Part shown: positions 8,311-16,926 of the stretch, in pieces | Layout: the number at the start of each line of letters is the position of its first letter | Numbering within the stretch: the stretch's first letter is position 1 | Assembly (NCBI GenBank): GCA_944412445.1 | Contig: CALYBJ010000030.1 | Span: 1-32,055, forward strand | DNA: 32,055 bases | Reading direction: 5' to 3' | Origin: an uncultured Clostridia bacterium | GTDB taxonomy: Bacteria; Bacillota; Clostridia; Oscillospirales; Acutalibacteraceae | Made by a program: the position numbers and the translations under genes | Notes under the pieces: generated by a model | Seen by the model: the letters and a program-made list of their open reading frames with translations, nothing else | Told to the model about the DNA's origin: nothing | Database searches by the model: none

Positions 8311-10149
8311 TTATACGCCCTTGCTCTTTTTTCTCATAAGGCTGTAAGAGGATCTTGTGGAGCGTTGTCCGCCCTGCTGCATTTTAAGAAGCATTACCGA
8401 CGCAACGGCAATGAGAGCTACTGCAACAGCCGCAAGAACCGCAAAGCCCGCCACCTGCTGAGCTACTGTTTTATCCGTGGAATCGGTAACTGTTCCTGCG
8501 CCTTCGTTATTTCCCTGGTCTTCATTGTTAAGGAAAATCTGATTGGCGTTATTGGTGGTTGTTTCCGGACTTACTATAACGCCTGCGTTCATTGTTGTGG
8601 TTTCTCCTGACGGCTGAGTTGAGGAAGTCTGTCCGGAGACTGTCTGGGAGCCGTTTGAACTGTCTGTGCTTCCTGATGAATTTCCGGTATCGCTTGAATT
8701 GCCGGAACCGCCCGATGAGTTTGTATCACTCTGGGGAGCCGTTGTGGTTTCCGCCGGTGCGGCGTAAGGATTAACTCCCTTAATTGCGGAAATGTTTTTA
8801 AGATCCCTGTTTACTCCGTAGCATTTTTCCGGGATTAAATCCACAAATGCTATCTGTCCCAGCGTTGAAAAATGTATTCCGTCGGTAGTCATCTGACTTC
8901 TGAGCTTGGTGGAATCGTCAGGGTCCCTCATGGCGTCAAGATTTATTGCGCCTCCGCAGTAATCATCGCTTACACCTTTTACCCAGCTGTTGACCTCAAG
9001 GAGCATATTCTCTGCTTCCTGAGTCCATACCAGGTCGTTTTCACCCAGGAAGTTACGGGTATATCCTTTAAAAGGCGTTCTTGTGCATATATACATGGTT
9101 ATGCCCTTGCCCGTATTATTAACCTGATTTATAAGGTTTCTGTAACCGGCTATAATATCGGAGGGTGAAGCATATTCGACCTTATCTTTCATGCTTTGGC
9201 ACATGGGATGAGTTACATCGTTGTCGCCCACTTTAAGGATAATGTATTTTACTCCGGCAACGCTTAAAACATCCCTTTGGAATCTTTTTATCATGGATTG
9301 TCCGTAAACCTTTCCCAGAAGGCCTGCGGAGTCTCCGTCGTGAAGAAGAGCGTTTCCTATAATGCCCGACATTACAACGCCCACATTTGTAATTCCGCTG
9401 TTAATAAGCTTCTGGGCAAGAAGCAGGTATGAATCGTTTGTAACAGTTGAATCTCCGGCGATTACAACGCTGTATGCCCCCGGAGCGTAAACATCCACCC
9501 TTGTAAGGAAGGGTATGGTATTGTATGTAATAGAGCCTGATGTAAAGCTTAATTTTGTAGCCACGGCTGTTACATTGTCAGAATGGGTTTTGTTGCCCAG
9601 ACCTATGCAAAGATATGATACACCGCCGTAAAGTCCGGCAGTATAAAAGGGCGTTGACTTTTTATAATAAGTTGTAATGCTTATTTTTTCAAGAGCCTTT
9701 GTGGTAAAGCTTATTTCATCGGAATAAACCTCGCTGCCCGGAGCAACGGTTACGGACTTGCTTCCGCCGTTGAATGTAACCTGAGTGATTGTATCGCCGT
9801 TTACAACATCATCGGTTTTCCCTGTCTTCGCAACGGTTGTTTCGTCAATGGTAAGAGGCTCTGTTCCGAAAACATTTGAGAATTTAAGCCTTATTTTGCT
9901 TCCGCCCAGAGTAGGCGTTATAACCGTTCTGAGGGTAGAGTTAGGCGGCACATAGTCTCTTATATGAAATCCGTTCTGAGACAGCAGAGAGTCGTATCCC
10001 AGTACAATTCCGCTTTCAATTGCCGGAGTTCCCCAAGAGCCTGCCCAGCTTCCGCCTGCCGCAGAAGCCGAGAGAAGGCTTGAGGGCATAATGCACAGCG
10101 TCAGCACTGCCGCCAAAAGGAAACACAATATTTTTTTTGTTTTTTTCAT
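8311..10149 (-). CDS. Membrane-anchored SGNH/GDSL-type esterase
   Basis: This is an extracytoplasmic hydrolase of 612 residues. A signal peptide (KKILCFLLAAVLTLCIM, cleavage near residue 31) is followed by a beta-rich N-terminal domain (35-215, with SKIRLKFSNVFGTEPLTI) like that of secreted actinobacterial GDSL enzymes. The SGNH domain follows: block I AGDST with nucleophile Ser234, block III KVGDND near 307, and the Asp-His pair in TDGIHFS near 432. A Ser/Thr/Gly-rich linker (about 470-545) leads to one membrane helix near 565-590 and a basic tail, so the enzyme is tethered at the surface. The substrate is probably an acylated glycan or lipid; this is inferred from family only. GAAAGGA precedes ATG 10149. 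Confidence 0.9.
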   Translation of the reverse strand: MKKTKKILCFLLAAVLTLCIMPSSLLSASAAGGSWAGSWGTPAIESGIVLGYDSLLSQNGFHIRDYVPPNSTLRTVITPTLGGSKIRLKFSNVFGTEPLTIDETTVAKTGKTDDVVNGDTITQVTFNGGSKSVTVAPGSEVYSDEISFTTKALEKISITTYYKKSTPFYTAGLYGGVSYLCIGLGNKTHSDNVTAVATKLSFTSGSITYNTIPFLTRVDVYAPGAYSVVIAGDSTVTNDSYLLLAQKLINSGITNVGVVMSGIIGNALLHDGDSAGLLGKVYGQSMIKRFQRDVLSVAGVKYIILKVGDNDVTHPMCQSMKDKVEYASPSDIIAGYRNLINQVNNTGKGITMYICTRTPFKGYTRNFLGENDLVWTQEAENMLLEVNSWVKGVSDDYCGGAINLDAMRDPDDSTKLRSQMTTDGIHFSTLGQIAFVDLIPEKCYGVNRDLKNISAIKGVNPYAAPAETTTAPQSDTNSSGGSGNSSDTGNSSGSTDSSNGSQTVSGQTSSTQPSGETTTMNAGVIVSPETTTNNANQIFLNNEDQGNNEGAGTVTDSTDKTVAQQVAGFAVLAAVAVALIAVASVMLLKMQQGGQRSTRSSYSLMRKKSKGV

Positions 10150-10202
10150 TGCAAGGATCCTTTCTTCCCCTGATGCTTTAAATATTTAAAATATATAAAA
10201 TT

Positions 10203-10232
10203 ATATTATCACATAAAAAACTATTCAGTCAA
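10203..10232 (-). promoter_or_regulatory. Predicted promoter of the SGNH esterase gene
   Basis: Read on the minus strand, TTGACT (10232-10227), an 18-base spacer and TAATAT (10208-10203) lie about 55 bases before the start codon. Confidence 0.6.
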
Positions 10233-10313
10233 GGTGCATTGCGTATATTTCTTGAAAGATTTTAAATTTCGGCAAGTATAATTAAAAAGCTGTAAATTTT
10301 TTGTTATAAATAC

Positions 10314-12161
10314 TTATTTAAGTGACGCTGTAAGAACATATCTGGCGCTGCTGAAATACAGTCCTGTTTCAACAAGTATATAATATTTGCCTGCCTTTAA
10401 GCCGTCGGCTGTCATGGAGGCGTTTTCCTGATCCCATTTGGAGGTAACCTTTTTAACTGCCTCTCCCTGTTCGTTCAGAAGAGTTATTACCCAGCCTTCC
10501 TTGTCATTGCCAACAAGCCTGTCATGTGTCAGTGTAACAACAAGGCTTCCGTCCTTTTCGGCAGTAAACACAAAGTAATCCTTGTCAAAATCAACTCCGT
10601 TTTCAATCAGCGTACCGCTGACAGGCGAATTATCCTTAATCAGATCGGCAGTTTCTGAAGTATTGTTAGGCTCTGTTTCCCATGCCGGGCTTTCCCCGGT
10701 GAAAAGAGTAAGCCTGTATACGATACTGCTGTGATAAAGATTATCGGAATCTATTTTTACATAGTATGTGCCCGCCGCAAGTCCAATGTACGGCGTTTGA
10801 AGCGCCGCCTGATTCCATTTGGATACAGATGAATATGACGTTTCGCCCTTTGAATTTAAAACAGTAACATTCCAGCCGTCCTTGTCATCGCTAAGAGCCT
10901 CGTGGGCAAAGGTCAAAGACATAAATCCGTCCTTTGCCATTGTAAAGGTATAATAATCCCTGTCTGACTTCTGGTTTCTCTGGGTTAAAGCTCCTACCGT
11001 CTCCACATTCATTACAAGAGGCGTTGCTGTTTCCTCAGATTCGTTAAGCTCCCTTTCTATTGCATCGTCGGCGTTAAAGGACACCGTCAGGGAATATGTT
11101 TCCGCTGTATATATCCTGGACTCCACCTTTACAAAATAATATCCCGGCGAAAGCCCCATAATTCCGCTGTTCAGAGAGGTTGTATCCATCAGGGAATTTC
11201 CGTAATATATTTCATTGCCGTCAGAATCCGTAAGAGTTACTATAAACGCCGATGAAGAGGTTGTGGCTTCCGTAGCCTTTGAATGTTCAAAATAAAGCAC
11301 CGAATATCCCGTATCCGTTATCTTAAACATATACCAGTCCACATCTTTTGAGTCATCACTGTAAAGAGAGGCGCTTCCGTTCAGTTTTTTATTCAAAGGA
11401 AGCTCCGTATATCTTGTAATAGTGTTATTGTTTTCAATCTCATAGGAGTTGTCCTGGGCAAAGCCGAAGGCTATATCATATTTGCCGCTTACATATCCCG
11501 ACACGCATTTTACGGTTACTCTGTAATTTCCCGGAAGAATCCCAAGGGCTACGGATTTTACACCTGTTCCCGTTTTTTCGTATGTAACGGTATTAAGCTC
11601 CCTGTAAGATACGGTGTTGCCCGTTCCGTCAGGAGAATATTCCTCATAAAGAGTTATCTGCCATAAACAGTCCTTGTTCGTATCCTCCGCATGATTAAAG
11701 GAATATATAAAAACTCCTCTTTTTTCTGTTGCAAAGGTATAAATATTAGTTGATATAATCGACGGCAGCGAATCCCTGACAATTGTATTCAGCTGCACCG
11801 GAATAATGTTCTCGCCTTCTTTTAAGGGCTGAGCGGTCTGAGGCTCTTCCTTAGGGCTGTTCTCATCGGGAAGAATATCCTCTTCCTCAAGGGCGCTGTC
11901 CTCTGCCGTATTGCTTAAAACAAGGCTCTCAATACGCTCCGTACTGTCTGAATTGAGATTTTCCCCTTTATTTTCACCGTAAGATACATTTATCTGCTCG
12001 TTTTCGGAATTATCTCCCAAGGCTACATATTTATTTTCGGAAAAGGCTTCCTGCTCCGGCGCAACGCTACCGAAGGGCGCAAAAAACAACGCCGCAGCCA
12101 AAATCAGCACCGCAGAAATTTTAAAGCCTTCCTTATTAAAAAAGCCGTATTTCCGTTTCAT
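10314..12161 (-). CDS. Secreted protein with pre-peptidase C-terminal (PPC)-like repeats
   Basis: This is a 615-residue exported protein without a catalytic domain. The N-terminus has a basic segment and a hydrophobic stretch (about 14-33) that acts as signal peptide or anchor. A Glu/Asn/Ser-rich spacer runs to about residue 115. The rest consists of about four beta-sandwich repeats of the PPC type. Each has an acidic N-rich start (YEIENNNT, IERELNESEETA, WETEPNNTSETA), a central D-x-D-W/Y-Y-x-F strand (DVDWYMF, DRDYYTF, DKDYFVF) and a G-x-Y-Y/F-x-V closing strand (GYYFVKVES, GTYYVKIDS, GKYYILVET). Such domains bind calcium, protein or carbohydrate. An adhesive or surface-layer role is inferred. 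The ribosome-binding site is a modest GGGGAT. No terminator is evident after it. Confidence 0.85.
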   Translation of the reverse strand: MKRKYGFFNKEGFKISAVLILAAALFFAPFGSVAPEQEAFSENKYVALGDNSENEQINVSYGENKGENLNSDSTERIESLVLSNTAEDSALEEEDILPDENSPKEEPQTAQPLKEGENIIPVQLNTIVRDSLPSIISTNIYTFATEKRGVFIYSFNHAEDTNKDCLWQITLYEEYSPDGTGNTVSYRELNTVTYEKTGTGVKSVALGILPGNYRVTVKCVSGYVSGKYDIAFGFAQDNSYEIENNNTITRYTELPLNKKLNGSASLYSDDSKDVDWYMFKITDTGYSVLYFEHSKATEATTSSSAFIVTLTDSDGNEIYYGNSLMDTTSLNSGIMGLSPGYYFVKVESRIYTAETYSLTVSFNADDAIERELNESEETATPLVMNVETVGALTQRNQKSDRDYYTFTMAKDGFMSLTFAHEALSDDKDGWNVTVLNSKGETSYSSVSKWNQAALQTPYIGLAAGTYYVKIDSDNLYHSSIVYRLTLFTGESPAWETEPNNTSETADLIKDNSPVSGTLIENGVDFDKDYFVFTAEKDGSLVVTLTHDRLVGNDKEGWVITLLNEQGEAVKKVTSKWDQENASMTADGLKAGKYYILVETGLYFSSARYVLTASLK

Positions 12162-12256
12162 TTTATCATCCCCAAAAGAACGCTTATAAAAAATAAATTA
12201 CCATATTAAAGTATAACATGGCAATTTAAAATATTCAACAGACAATATTTACAGTA

Positions 12257-13354
12257 TTATCTGTGTTTTTTTGTTTTGTTATTTATAAAAGGCGCGTGAC
12301 AGGCGGTTAAAATTCCGTGAACAGCCTTGCCTGCCAGAATTTCAGCCTTTTGCTTTAATCCGCATACTTTTAAAATTTCCGAATCCTTTTTAAGCGCCAT
12401 ATCATACAGATGAACAAGCTCATAGTCATAGCTTTTCGGGTAGTCCTCATAGAGAGTCAGCACTCCGAATCCTCTTGTTATTTCCGTTGAATAGGCATAG
12501 CATCCGGCTGTGGGCACATTAATATTTTCAATGCCTCTTATGAATGTTCTGAAGGAGTTTGTATGGTCGTGGCCGCAGAACGCCGCTATAACATCTCCCG
12601 TTTCCCTCCAGGCGTCAAGCTGTCCGTCATAAATCCTGGGAGGACAGGCTCTTTCAAGAATCAGTCCCGAATATTTTGAAATTTTCGTGGCGTCGGAGTA
12701 TGTAACACCCATAAAGGTTGTTTTCGGATTTTTTGAAAAGGGCGCCTTATAATACAGATGCTCATATATTTCGGGTATTACTATATGCTGGAAATTTATC
12801 GCCGGCACAGCCTTGCCGCCGTTCTGCCTTTTAAGCTCTGCGGCTGTTTTCCTGTACCATTCAAGCTGGCTTTCCCTTATAAAATCATATCCCCCGTGAG
12901 GCGTTACCGTATTGTTTGAGCCTGAATCAATAAGCCATAAATTAAAGGATATTTTCTTGCCGTCAAAAGAGTATACCGGAAGATTGCAGTTGCCTGTGCC
13001 GTATATGTCGTCGTGGGCGTTATATGTAAGACAGCCGAAGCTTTTATATATTTCAAGGAGCTTTTCCTTTGAAACGCCCTGCTCCTGGTCGTGATTGCCG
13101 AATACCATGGCAAAGAGAATATTTCTGTCCCTTACCGGCTTTGTAAGGGCTTCAACGGCGGCGTACTGATTTTCGTATCCCTTGGCAACTGTATTGTCAC
13201 CTAAAAATATTACAAGCTCCGGACAGTATGTATCAAGAGCCTGACACATTAAAAGCCTTGTAGTTTCCTCAAGGGTTTCATCGTCCTGACAATCGGCAAA
13301 AATCAATATTTTGAATTTTCCCGTATTAGAGAACCGCAGTCTGCTTTCTTCCAT
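12257..13354 (-). CDS. Calcineurin-like metallophosphoesterase
   Basis: This is a predicted phosphodiesterase or phosphatase of 365 residues, related to fungal Dcr2/purple-acid-phosphatase-like enzymes. Metal-site motifs in order are FADCQ (Asp21), GDN (53), GNHD (87-88), FQH (near 194) and CGHDH near 263. The first motif is D-C-Q where the family normally has D-x-H, so one metal ligand is substituted. No signal peptide is seen; the enzyme is probably cytoplasmic. ATG 13354 is preceded by GGCGGTG at six bases and was preferred over the GTG at 13363 that overlaps this site. The gene is probably transcribed on its own or with the CDF gene 80 bases upstream. Confidence 0.88.
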   Translation of the reverse strand: MEESRLRFSNTGKFKILIFADCQDDETLEETTRLLMCQALDTYCPELVIFLGDNTVAKGYENQYAAVEALTKPVRDRNILFAMVFGNHDQEQGVSKEKLLEIYKSFGCLTYNAHDDIYGTGNCNLPVYSFDGKKISFNLWLIDSGSNNTVTPHGGYDFIRESQLEWYRKTAAELKRQNGGKAVPAINFQHIVIPEIYEHLYYKAPFSKNPKTTFMGVTYSDATKISKYSGLILERACPPRIYDGQLDAWRETGDVIAAFCGHDHTNSFRTFIRGIENINVPTAGCYAYSTEITRGFGVLTLYEDYPKSYDYELVHLYDMALKKDSEILKVCGLKQKAEILAGKAVHGILTACHAPFINNKTKKHR

Positions 13355-13434
13355 AAAAATCACCGCCGAGCTTAATATTTTTATGACATTTTAACATAAA
13401 AGCAAGGCATTTTCAATATAAAATGAAAAAGGTT

Positions 13435-14160
13435 TTAAAAGACTGTTTCCGATAAATTTTTCTTACGGGCTTTTTTATAAGGCAAAACAGGCTTTATTGA
13501 ATCAAAGGCAGACTTGCAGCCTGCGGCGAATATGAACAGTGACACAAGAAGTCCTCCCCAGCCGTCGGCTTTAACGGAAAAAGCCTGTTCCAGCATTACG
13601 GCTCCCAGGGCAACAACCGTGGAAAGGCTGTCGCAGAAGCAGTCTGCCGAGGCTGCTTTCAAAGGAGGGGAAGATAATTTTTTTCCGTAGCTGCCGTTAT
13701 AGTAAGCCATATAAAGCTTAACCAAAAAGGAAAACGAAAGAATGATAACCGATATATATGAAAAATGAACTTCTCCCGGATTTATAATTTTATGCACTGA
13801 GGCTTCTCCCAGCCTTATTCCCGTAACAGCCAGAATAAAGCCTATAATAAAGCCGGCAATATTTTCACCGGGTATATTTTTCTTATGCTTTTTTTTCGCC
13901 GGAACCGAGCCGAAAAGTAAAAAGCTTAAAAATGATATAACCGAGGAAAGAAAATCCGTAAGGTTGTGAACGGCGTCGGCGGTAACGGCTACGGAGCCTG
14001 AAACGGCTCCGGCGGCAAGCTTTGCGCCGAACAGCACTAAATTTAAAAACATTCCCCATAAGCTGCATATAAGCCCGTATTTTCTTTTAACGGAAGCGTC
14101 CGAAAAATTTTCACGGTCCTTTATAAATATCTTTGAAAGTACAGTAATCAAAAGTATCAC
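13435..14160 (-). CDS. Cation diffusion facilitator-type transporter lacking the C-terminal domain
   Basis: This is a membrane transporter of 241 residues for divalent metals (Zn, Mn, Fe or similar) driven by proton exchange. The metal-site residues are in place: Asp62, His65 and Asp69 in ADAVHNLTD of helix 2, and Asp173 and Asp177 in ADCFCD of helix 5. About six hydrophobic helices are visible. The protein ends shortly after helix 6 with a basic tail, so the cytoplasmic dimerisation domain of typical 300-380-residue homologues is missing. The N-terminal SKIFIKDRENFSDASVKRKYG matches clostridial members, so the start is about right. The GTG at 14160 has no clear ribosome-binding site, and a TTG nine bases later is an alternative. 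Confidence 0.87.
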   Translation of the reverse strand: MILLITVLSKIFIKDRENFSDASVKRKYGLICSLWGMFLNLVLFGAKLAAGAVSGSVAVTADAVHNLTDFLSSVISFLSFLLFGSVPAKKKHKKNIPGENIAGFIIGFILAVTGIRLGEASVHKIINPGEVHFSYISVIILSFSFLVKLYMAYYNGSYGKKLSSPPLKAASADCFCDSLSTVVALGAVMLEQAFSVKADGWGGLLVSLFIFAAGCKSAFDSIKPVLPYKKARKKNLSETVF

Positions 14161-14175
14161 CGAATAATAAATTTC

Positions 14176-14204
14176 TTGATTTTGACGGGATAGTCAAATA
14201 TAAT
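14176..14204 (+). promoter_or_regulatory. Promoter of the acetyltransferase gene with internal inverted repeat
   Basis: TTGATT (14176-14181), a 17-base spacer and TATAAT (14199-14204) form a strong sigma-A promoter. The spacer holds a perfect inverted repeat TTTGAC-GGGATA-GTCAAA (14181-14198), which could be an operator for an unidentified repressor. Confidence 0.7.
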
Positions 14205-14292
14205 TAAGAAAAGGCTTGTATGTCCCGTATTAATTTATTCTATTCGGGAAAAAGGAAAGGGTTACAGAAACTTTAAGCAAAGGAGAATATAT

Positions 14293-14913
14293 ATGACAGA
14301 AAACAGCGAATTTTCAAAGCTTCATTCGGGAGAGATTTACGATCCGGGCGACGATGAAATATTAAAGGTTCAGTTTGAGTGTCTTGAAAAGCTTTACGAC
14401 TACAACGCCACAAGACCCGGTGAACAGGAAAAAAGACAGCGTCTTTTAAAGGAGATGTTTGCGGAAATAGGCGATGACTGCTATATTGAGCCGCCCTTTC
14501 ATTCCAACTGGGGAGGACGCCATGTTCATTTAGGAAATCTTGTATACGCCAATTTTAATTTGACTCTTGTGGACGACACTCATATTTACATAGGGGACAA
14601 AACAATGATAGGCCCCAATGTTACCGTTGCCACGGCAGGTCATCCTGTTCTTCCGTCTCTCCGGGAAAAGGCGTATCAGTTTAACATACCCGTTAAAATC
14701 GGAAAAAACTGCTGGATAGGAGCCGGAGCGGTTATACTTCCGGGAGTTGAAATCGGCGACAACACGGTAATCGGCGCCGGAAGCGTTGTTACAAAAAATA
14801 TTCCCGCTGATTCTGTCGCAGTGGGAAATCCATGCAGAGTAATAAGAGAAATAGGCGAAAAAGACAGAAAATATTACTACAAGGACAGAATGATTCCCGA
14901 AAATATTAAATAA
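14293..14913 (+). CDS. Maltose/galactoside O-acetyltransferase-like enzyme
   Basis: This is a 206-residue acetyl-CoA-dependent acyltransferase of the LacA/Maa group (left-handed parallel beta-helix trimer). The N-terminal helical cap (about 5-60) is followed by hexapeptide repeats. The catalytic His117 lies in ATAGHPVL. The run IGKNCWIGAGAVILPGVEIG and VIGAGSVVTKNIPADSVAVGNPCRVI is diagnostic of the family. The length matches the family's usual 185-205 residues. AAAGGAG precedes the ATG. The physiological acceptor is uncertain; these enzymes acetylate sugars not otherwise metabolised. It stands alone, in the gap between the divergent CDF gene and the dockerin gene. Confidence 0.93.
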   Translation: MTENSEFSKLHSGEIYDPGDDEILKVQFECLEKLYDYNATRPGEQEKRQRLLKEMFAEIGDDCYIEPPFHSNWGGRHVHLGNLVYANFNLTLVDDTHIYIGDKTMIGPNVTVATAGHPVLPSLREKAYQFNIPVKIGKNCWIGAGAVILPGVEIGDNTVIGAGSVVTKNIPADSVAVGNPCRVIREIGEKDRKYYYKDRMIPENIK

Positions 14914-14967
14914 ATGCCGTTTATTAAAAAAATATTAATAAATTTTCAATAAATTTTACTTTAGACA

Positions 14968-14996
14968 TTGTGAAATTTAAAAAAATATGATATAGT
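14968..14996 (+). promoter_or_regulatory. Predicted promoter of the dockerin gene
   Basis: TTGTGA (14968-14973), 17 bases and TATAGT (14991-14996) lie 36 bases before the start codon. Confidence 0.55.
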
Positions 14997-15031
14997 TAAT
15001 TCAAATACATTTTCGGAAAGGAAGAAAAACA

Positions 15032-15994
15032 ATGAAAAAGAAAATAATTGCCGCAGCGCTTTCTGCTGTTCTGGCGTCATCAGCATTGATTACAATGGTA
15101 TCGGCGGCGCCTTTAATGGGTGACCTTAACGACGACGGAAAGGTAAACGCCTCAGACGCAAGAACCGCCCTCAGAATTGCAGCAAAGCTTGAAACCATCA
15201 GCGATGACAAGCTTGTTCTTGCTGATACAAACTCAGACGGAAAGATAACTGCCGCAGACGCAAGAGCTATTTTAAGAGTTGCCGCCAAGCTTGATACTTT
15301 CCCTGAAATTACAACTCAGGCTCCCGAAACCACCACAGAAGCTCCCGAAACAACTACCCAAGCCCCTGAAACCACCACCGAGGCTCCCGAAACCACCACC
15401 GAGTCTGAAACAGGTGTTATTACCTCGGATTATCCTGCCGTAATAGACGAATTTTTCAGCGGAAGATTTTATATTGACGGAGTAATGCATTCGGGAGAAA
15501 ATTCCGAAATAGAATTAAAGCTTGCAACTAACGGAAAATCCACTGAAATTTCCGCAAATCTTGAGGGTAAGCTTATATCCATTTACAGCAAGGACGCAAA
15601 GGCGTATATAAAATGGATTGATAAAAACTCAAAGAAATGGTATCTTGACACCGACAAAATGATGGGCGAAATAGGCGGTGAAGGCTTCGGAGATTTATTC
15701 AAGGATGTTAATTTCGCAACAGACGGAGATTATGCTGACCCTGTTCTTACTCACGAAACTGTTGACGGCGTTGAGTATGATGTTTACACATTCGGCAAGA
15801 GCGCTTCCGACGGAATAGTTTTCTACGCCTTAGGCGATAAGATTACAAAAATCCAGCTTCCCGGAGAAACAGAATCTAAATATATTACAGTTAATGAGCT
15901 TACCGGAGATATACCTCAGGGAATGCTTTCATTAAGCGGATACAATGAAGGAAGCCTTCTTGTTCTGGCGTCATACTTAGGCGTAACATTATAA
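15032..15994 (+). CDS. Secreted protein with N-terminal type I dockerin
   Basis: This is an exported protein of 320 residues. The signal peptide spans about 1-26 (KKKIIAAALSAVLASSALITMVSA). Directly after it comes a type I dockerin (29-90) with two calcium-binding loops, GDLNDDGKVNASD and ADTNSDGKITAAD, each followed by a helix R-x-A-L/I-L-R-x-A-A-K-L. A Thr/Glu/Pro linker of tandem APETTT units spans about 95-126. The C-terminal domain of about 190 residues (starting SGRFYIDGVM) is beta-rich and not recognised. Dockerins dock onto cohesins in cellulosome-like complexes, but they are normally at the C-terminus or between modules. Here the dockerin is first. AAAGGAAG precedes ATG 15032. Confidence 0.9.
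   Translation: MKKKIIAAALSAVLASSALITMVSAAPLMGDLNDDGKVNASDARTALRIAAKLETISDDKLVLADTNSDGKITAADARAILRVAAKLDTFPEITTQAPETTTEAPETTTQAPETTTEAPETTTESETGVITSDYPAVIDEFFSGRFYIDGVMHSGENSEIELKLATNGKSTEISANLEGKLISIYSKDAKAYIKWIDKNSKKWYLDTDKMMGEIGGEGFGDLFKDVNFATDGDYADPVLTHETVDGVEYDVYTFGKSASDGIVFYALGDKITKIQLPGETESKYITVNELTGDIPQGMLSLSGYNEGSLLVLASYLGVTL
15308..15405 (+). repeat. Tandem repeat encoding the Thr-rich linker
   Basis: Five near-identical 21-base-like units code for APETTT-E/Q. The codons have drifted at third positions. The repeat is coding and explains why the complementary strand shows a long glycine-rich shadow frame. Confidence 0.85.
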
Positions 15995-16009
15995 AAAAGC
16001 AAAAAAATT

Positions 16010-16038
16010 AAGGGCAGATTAAATTCTGCCCTTTTTTT
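16010..16038. terminator. Bidirectional Rho-independent terminator
   Basis: AAGGGCAGA (16010-16018) pairs with TCTGCCCTT (16025-16033). T-rich runs follow on both strands, so it closes the dockerin gene (plus) and the long gyr-LCP-SDR transcript (minus). Confidence 0.85.
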
Positions 16039-16057
16039 ATAAGTATTTTTACTGTAA

Positions 16058-16909
16058 TCAAACTCCCGAATATGCGGAGAAGCCGCCGTCAACAGGCAGG
16101 ATAACTCCCGTTATAAAGCCGGAATATGTTTCGTCCGCAAGGAATAAAAGAGAGCCTGAGAGATCCTCCGGAGTGCCGAATCTGCCAAGAGGCGTATGAG
16201 AAATAATTTTCTCCGAGCGTGCGGAAAGTGAGCCGTCGGGATTGTAGAGAAGCGTTTTGTTCTGGTTTGTTGAGAAAAAGCCCGGAGCTATTGCGTTTAC
16301 TCTTATGCCTACGTCGGAAAAATGAACAGCCATAAACTGAGTAAAGTTTGAAACTGCCGCCTTTGCCGCTGAATATGCGGGGATTCTTGTTAAGGGTCTG
16401 AAGGCGTTCATTGAGGAAACGTTTATAATCGTTGCGTTTTCCTTATTTATCATGTCAATGGCAAATGCCTGAGTTGTAAGAAGCGTTCCCAGAAAGTTAA
16501 GGTTAAATACAAACTCTATGCCCTTGGGGTCAAGGTCGAAAAATGTTTTTATTCCCTCTGCTTTTTGAGCTATGTCGGAAAGCTCCAGCTTATCCTTGGA
16601 GGTTGTGCCCTTGGGATTGTTTCCGCCGGCGCCGTTTAAAAGCAAATCGCAGGTGCCCAGTTTTTCGTTTATTTCTTTTCTGGCATCGGAAAGGCTGTCA
16701 GCGTCAAGAACATTGCAGGCCACGGCTATTGCCGTTCCTCCGGCTGCTGTTATTTCGTCCGCAACAGCCTGAGCCGCGTCTTTATTCAAATCAAGTATGG
16801 CAGTTTTCATTCCCTGGGACGCAAGGTCTTTTGCGAAACCGCTGCAAAGAACACCGCCGCCGCCTGTAATAACGGCTACTCTGCCCTTTAAGTTTTCATG
16901 CTTAAACAT
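16058..16909 (-). CDS. Short-chain dehydrogenase, probably D-mannonate oxidoreductase-like
   Basis: This is a 283-residue NAD(P)-dependent oxidoreductase of the classical SDR fold. The cofactor-binding TGGGGVLCSG is at 15-24, the NGAGGNNP motif at 92-99, and catalytic Ser165/166, Tyr179 and Lys183 in the NVSSMNAF and YSAAK motifs. The insertion after NGAGGNNP (about 100-130) is typical of Bacillota fructuronate reductase/D-mannonate oxidoreductases of the UxuB type, which reduce fructuronate in glucuronate breakdown. That substrate assignment comes from recollection of the family. No other uronate gene is in the window. AAGGAAAGGA precedes the ATG, and the gene lies 17 bases behind the LCP gene, probably as the last of that operon. 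Confidence 0.85.
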   Translation of the reverse strand: MFKHENLKGRVAVITGGGGVLCSGFAKDLASQGMKTAILDLNKDAAQAVADEITAAGGTAIAVACNVLDADSLSDARKEINEKLGTCDLLLNGAGGNNPKGTTSKDKLELSDIAQKAEGIKTFFDLDPKGIEFVFNLNFLGTLLTTQAFAIDMINKENATIINVSSMNAFRPLTRIPAYSAAKAAVSNFTQFMAVHFSDVGIRVNAIAPGFFSTNQNKTLLYNPDGSLSARSEKIISHTPLGRFGTPEDLSGSLLFLADETYSGFITGVILPVDGGFSAYSGV

Positions 16910-16926
16910 TTTATATCGTCCTTTCC

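Noticed and set aside
15308..15405. Regular repeats that could suggest a CRISPR array
   Set aside because: The units are contiguous, in frame and encode the APETTT linker of the dockerin protein. There are no unique spacers.
15001..15490. Glycine-rich and Ala/Ser-rich minus-strand frames opposite the dockerin gene
   Set aside because: They mirror the repeat-rich dockerin coding sequence and have no start signals.
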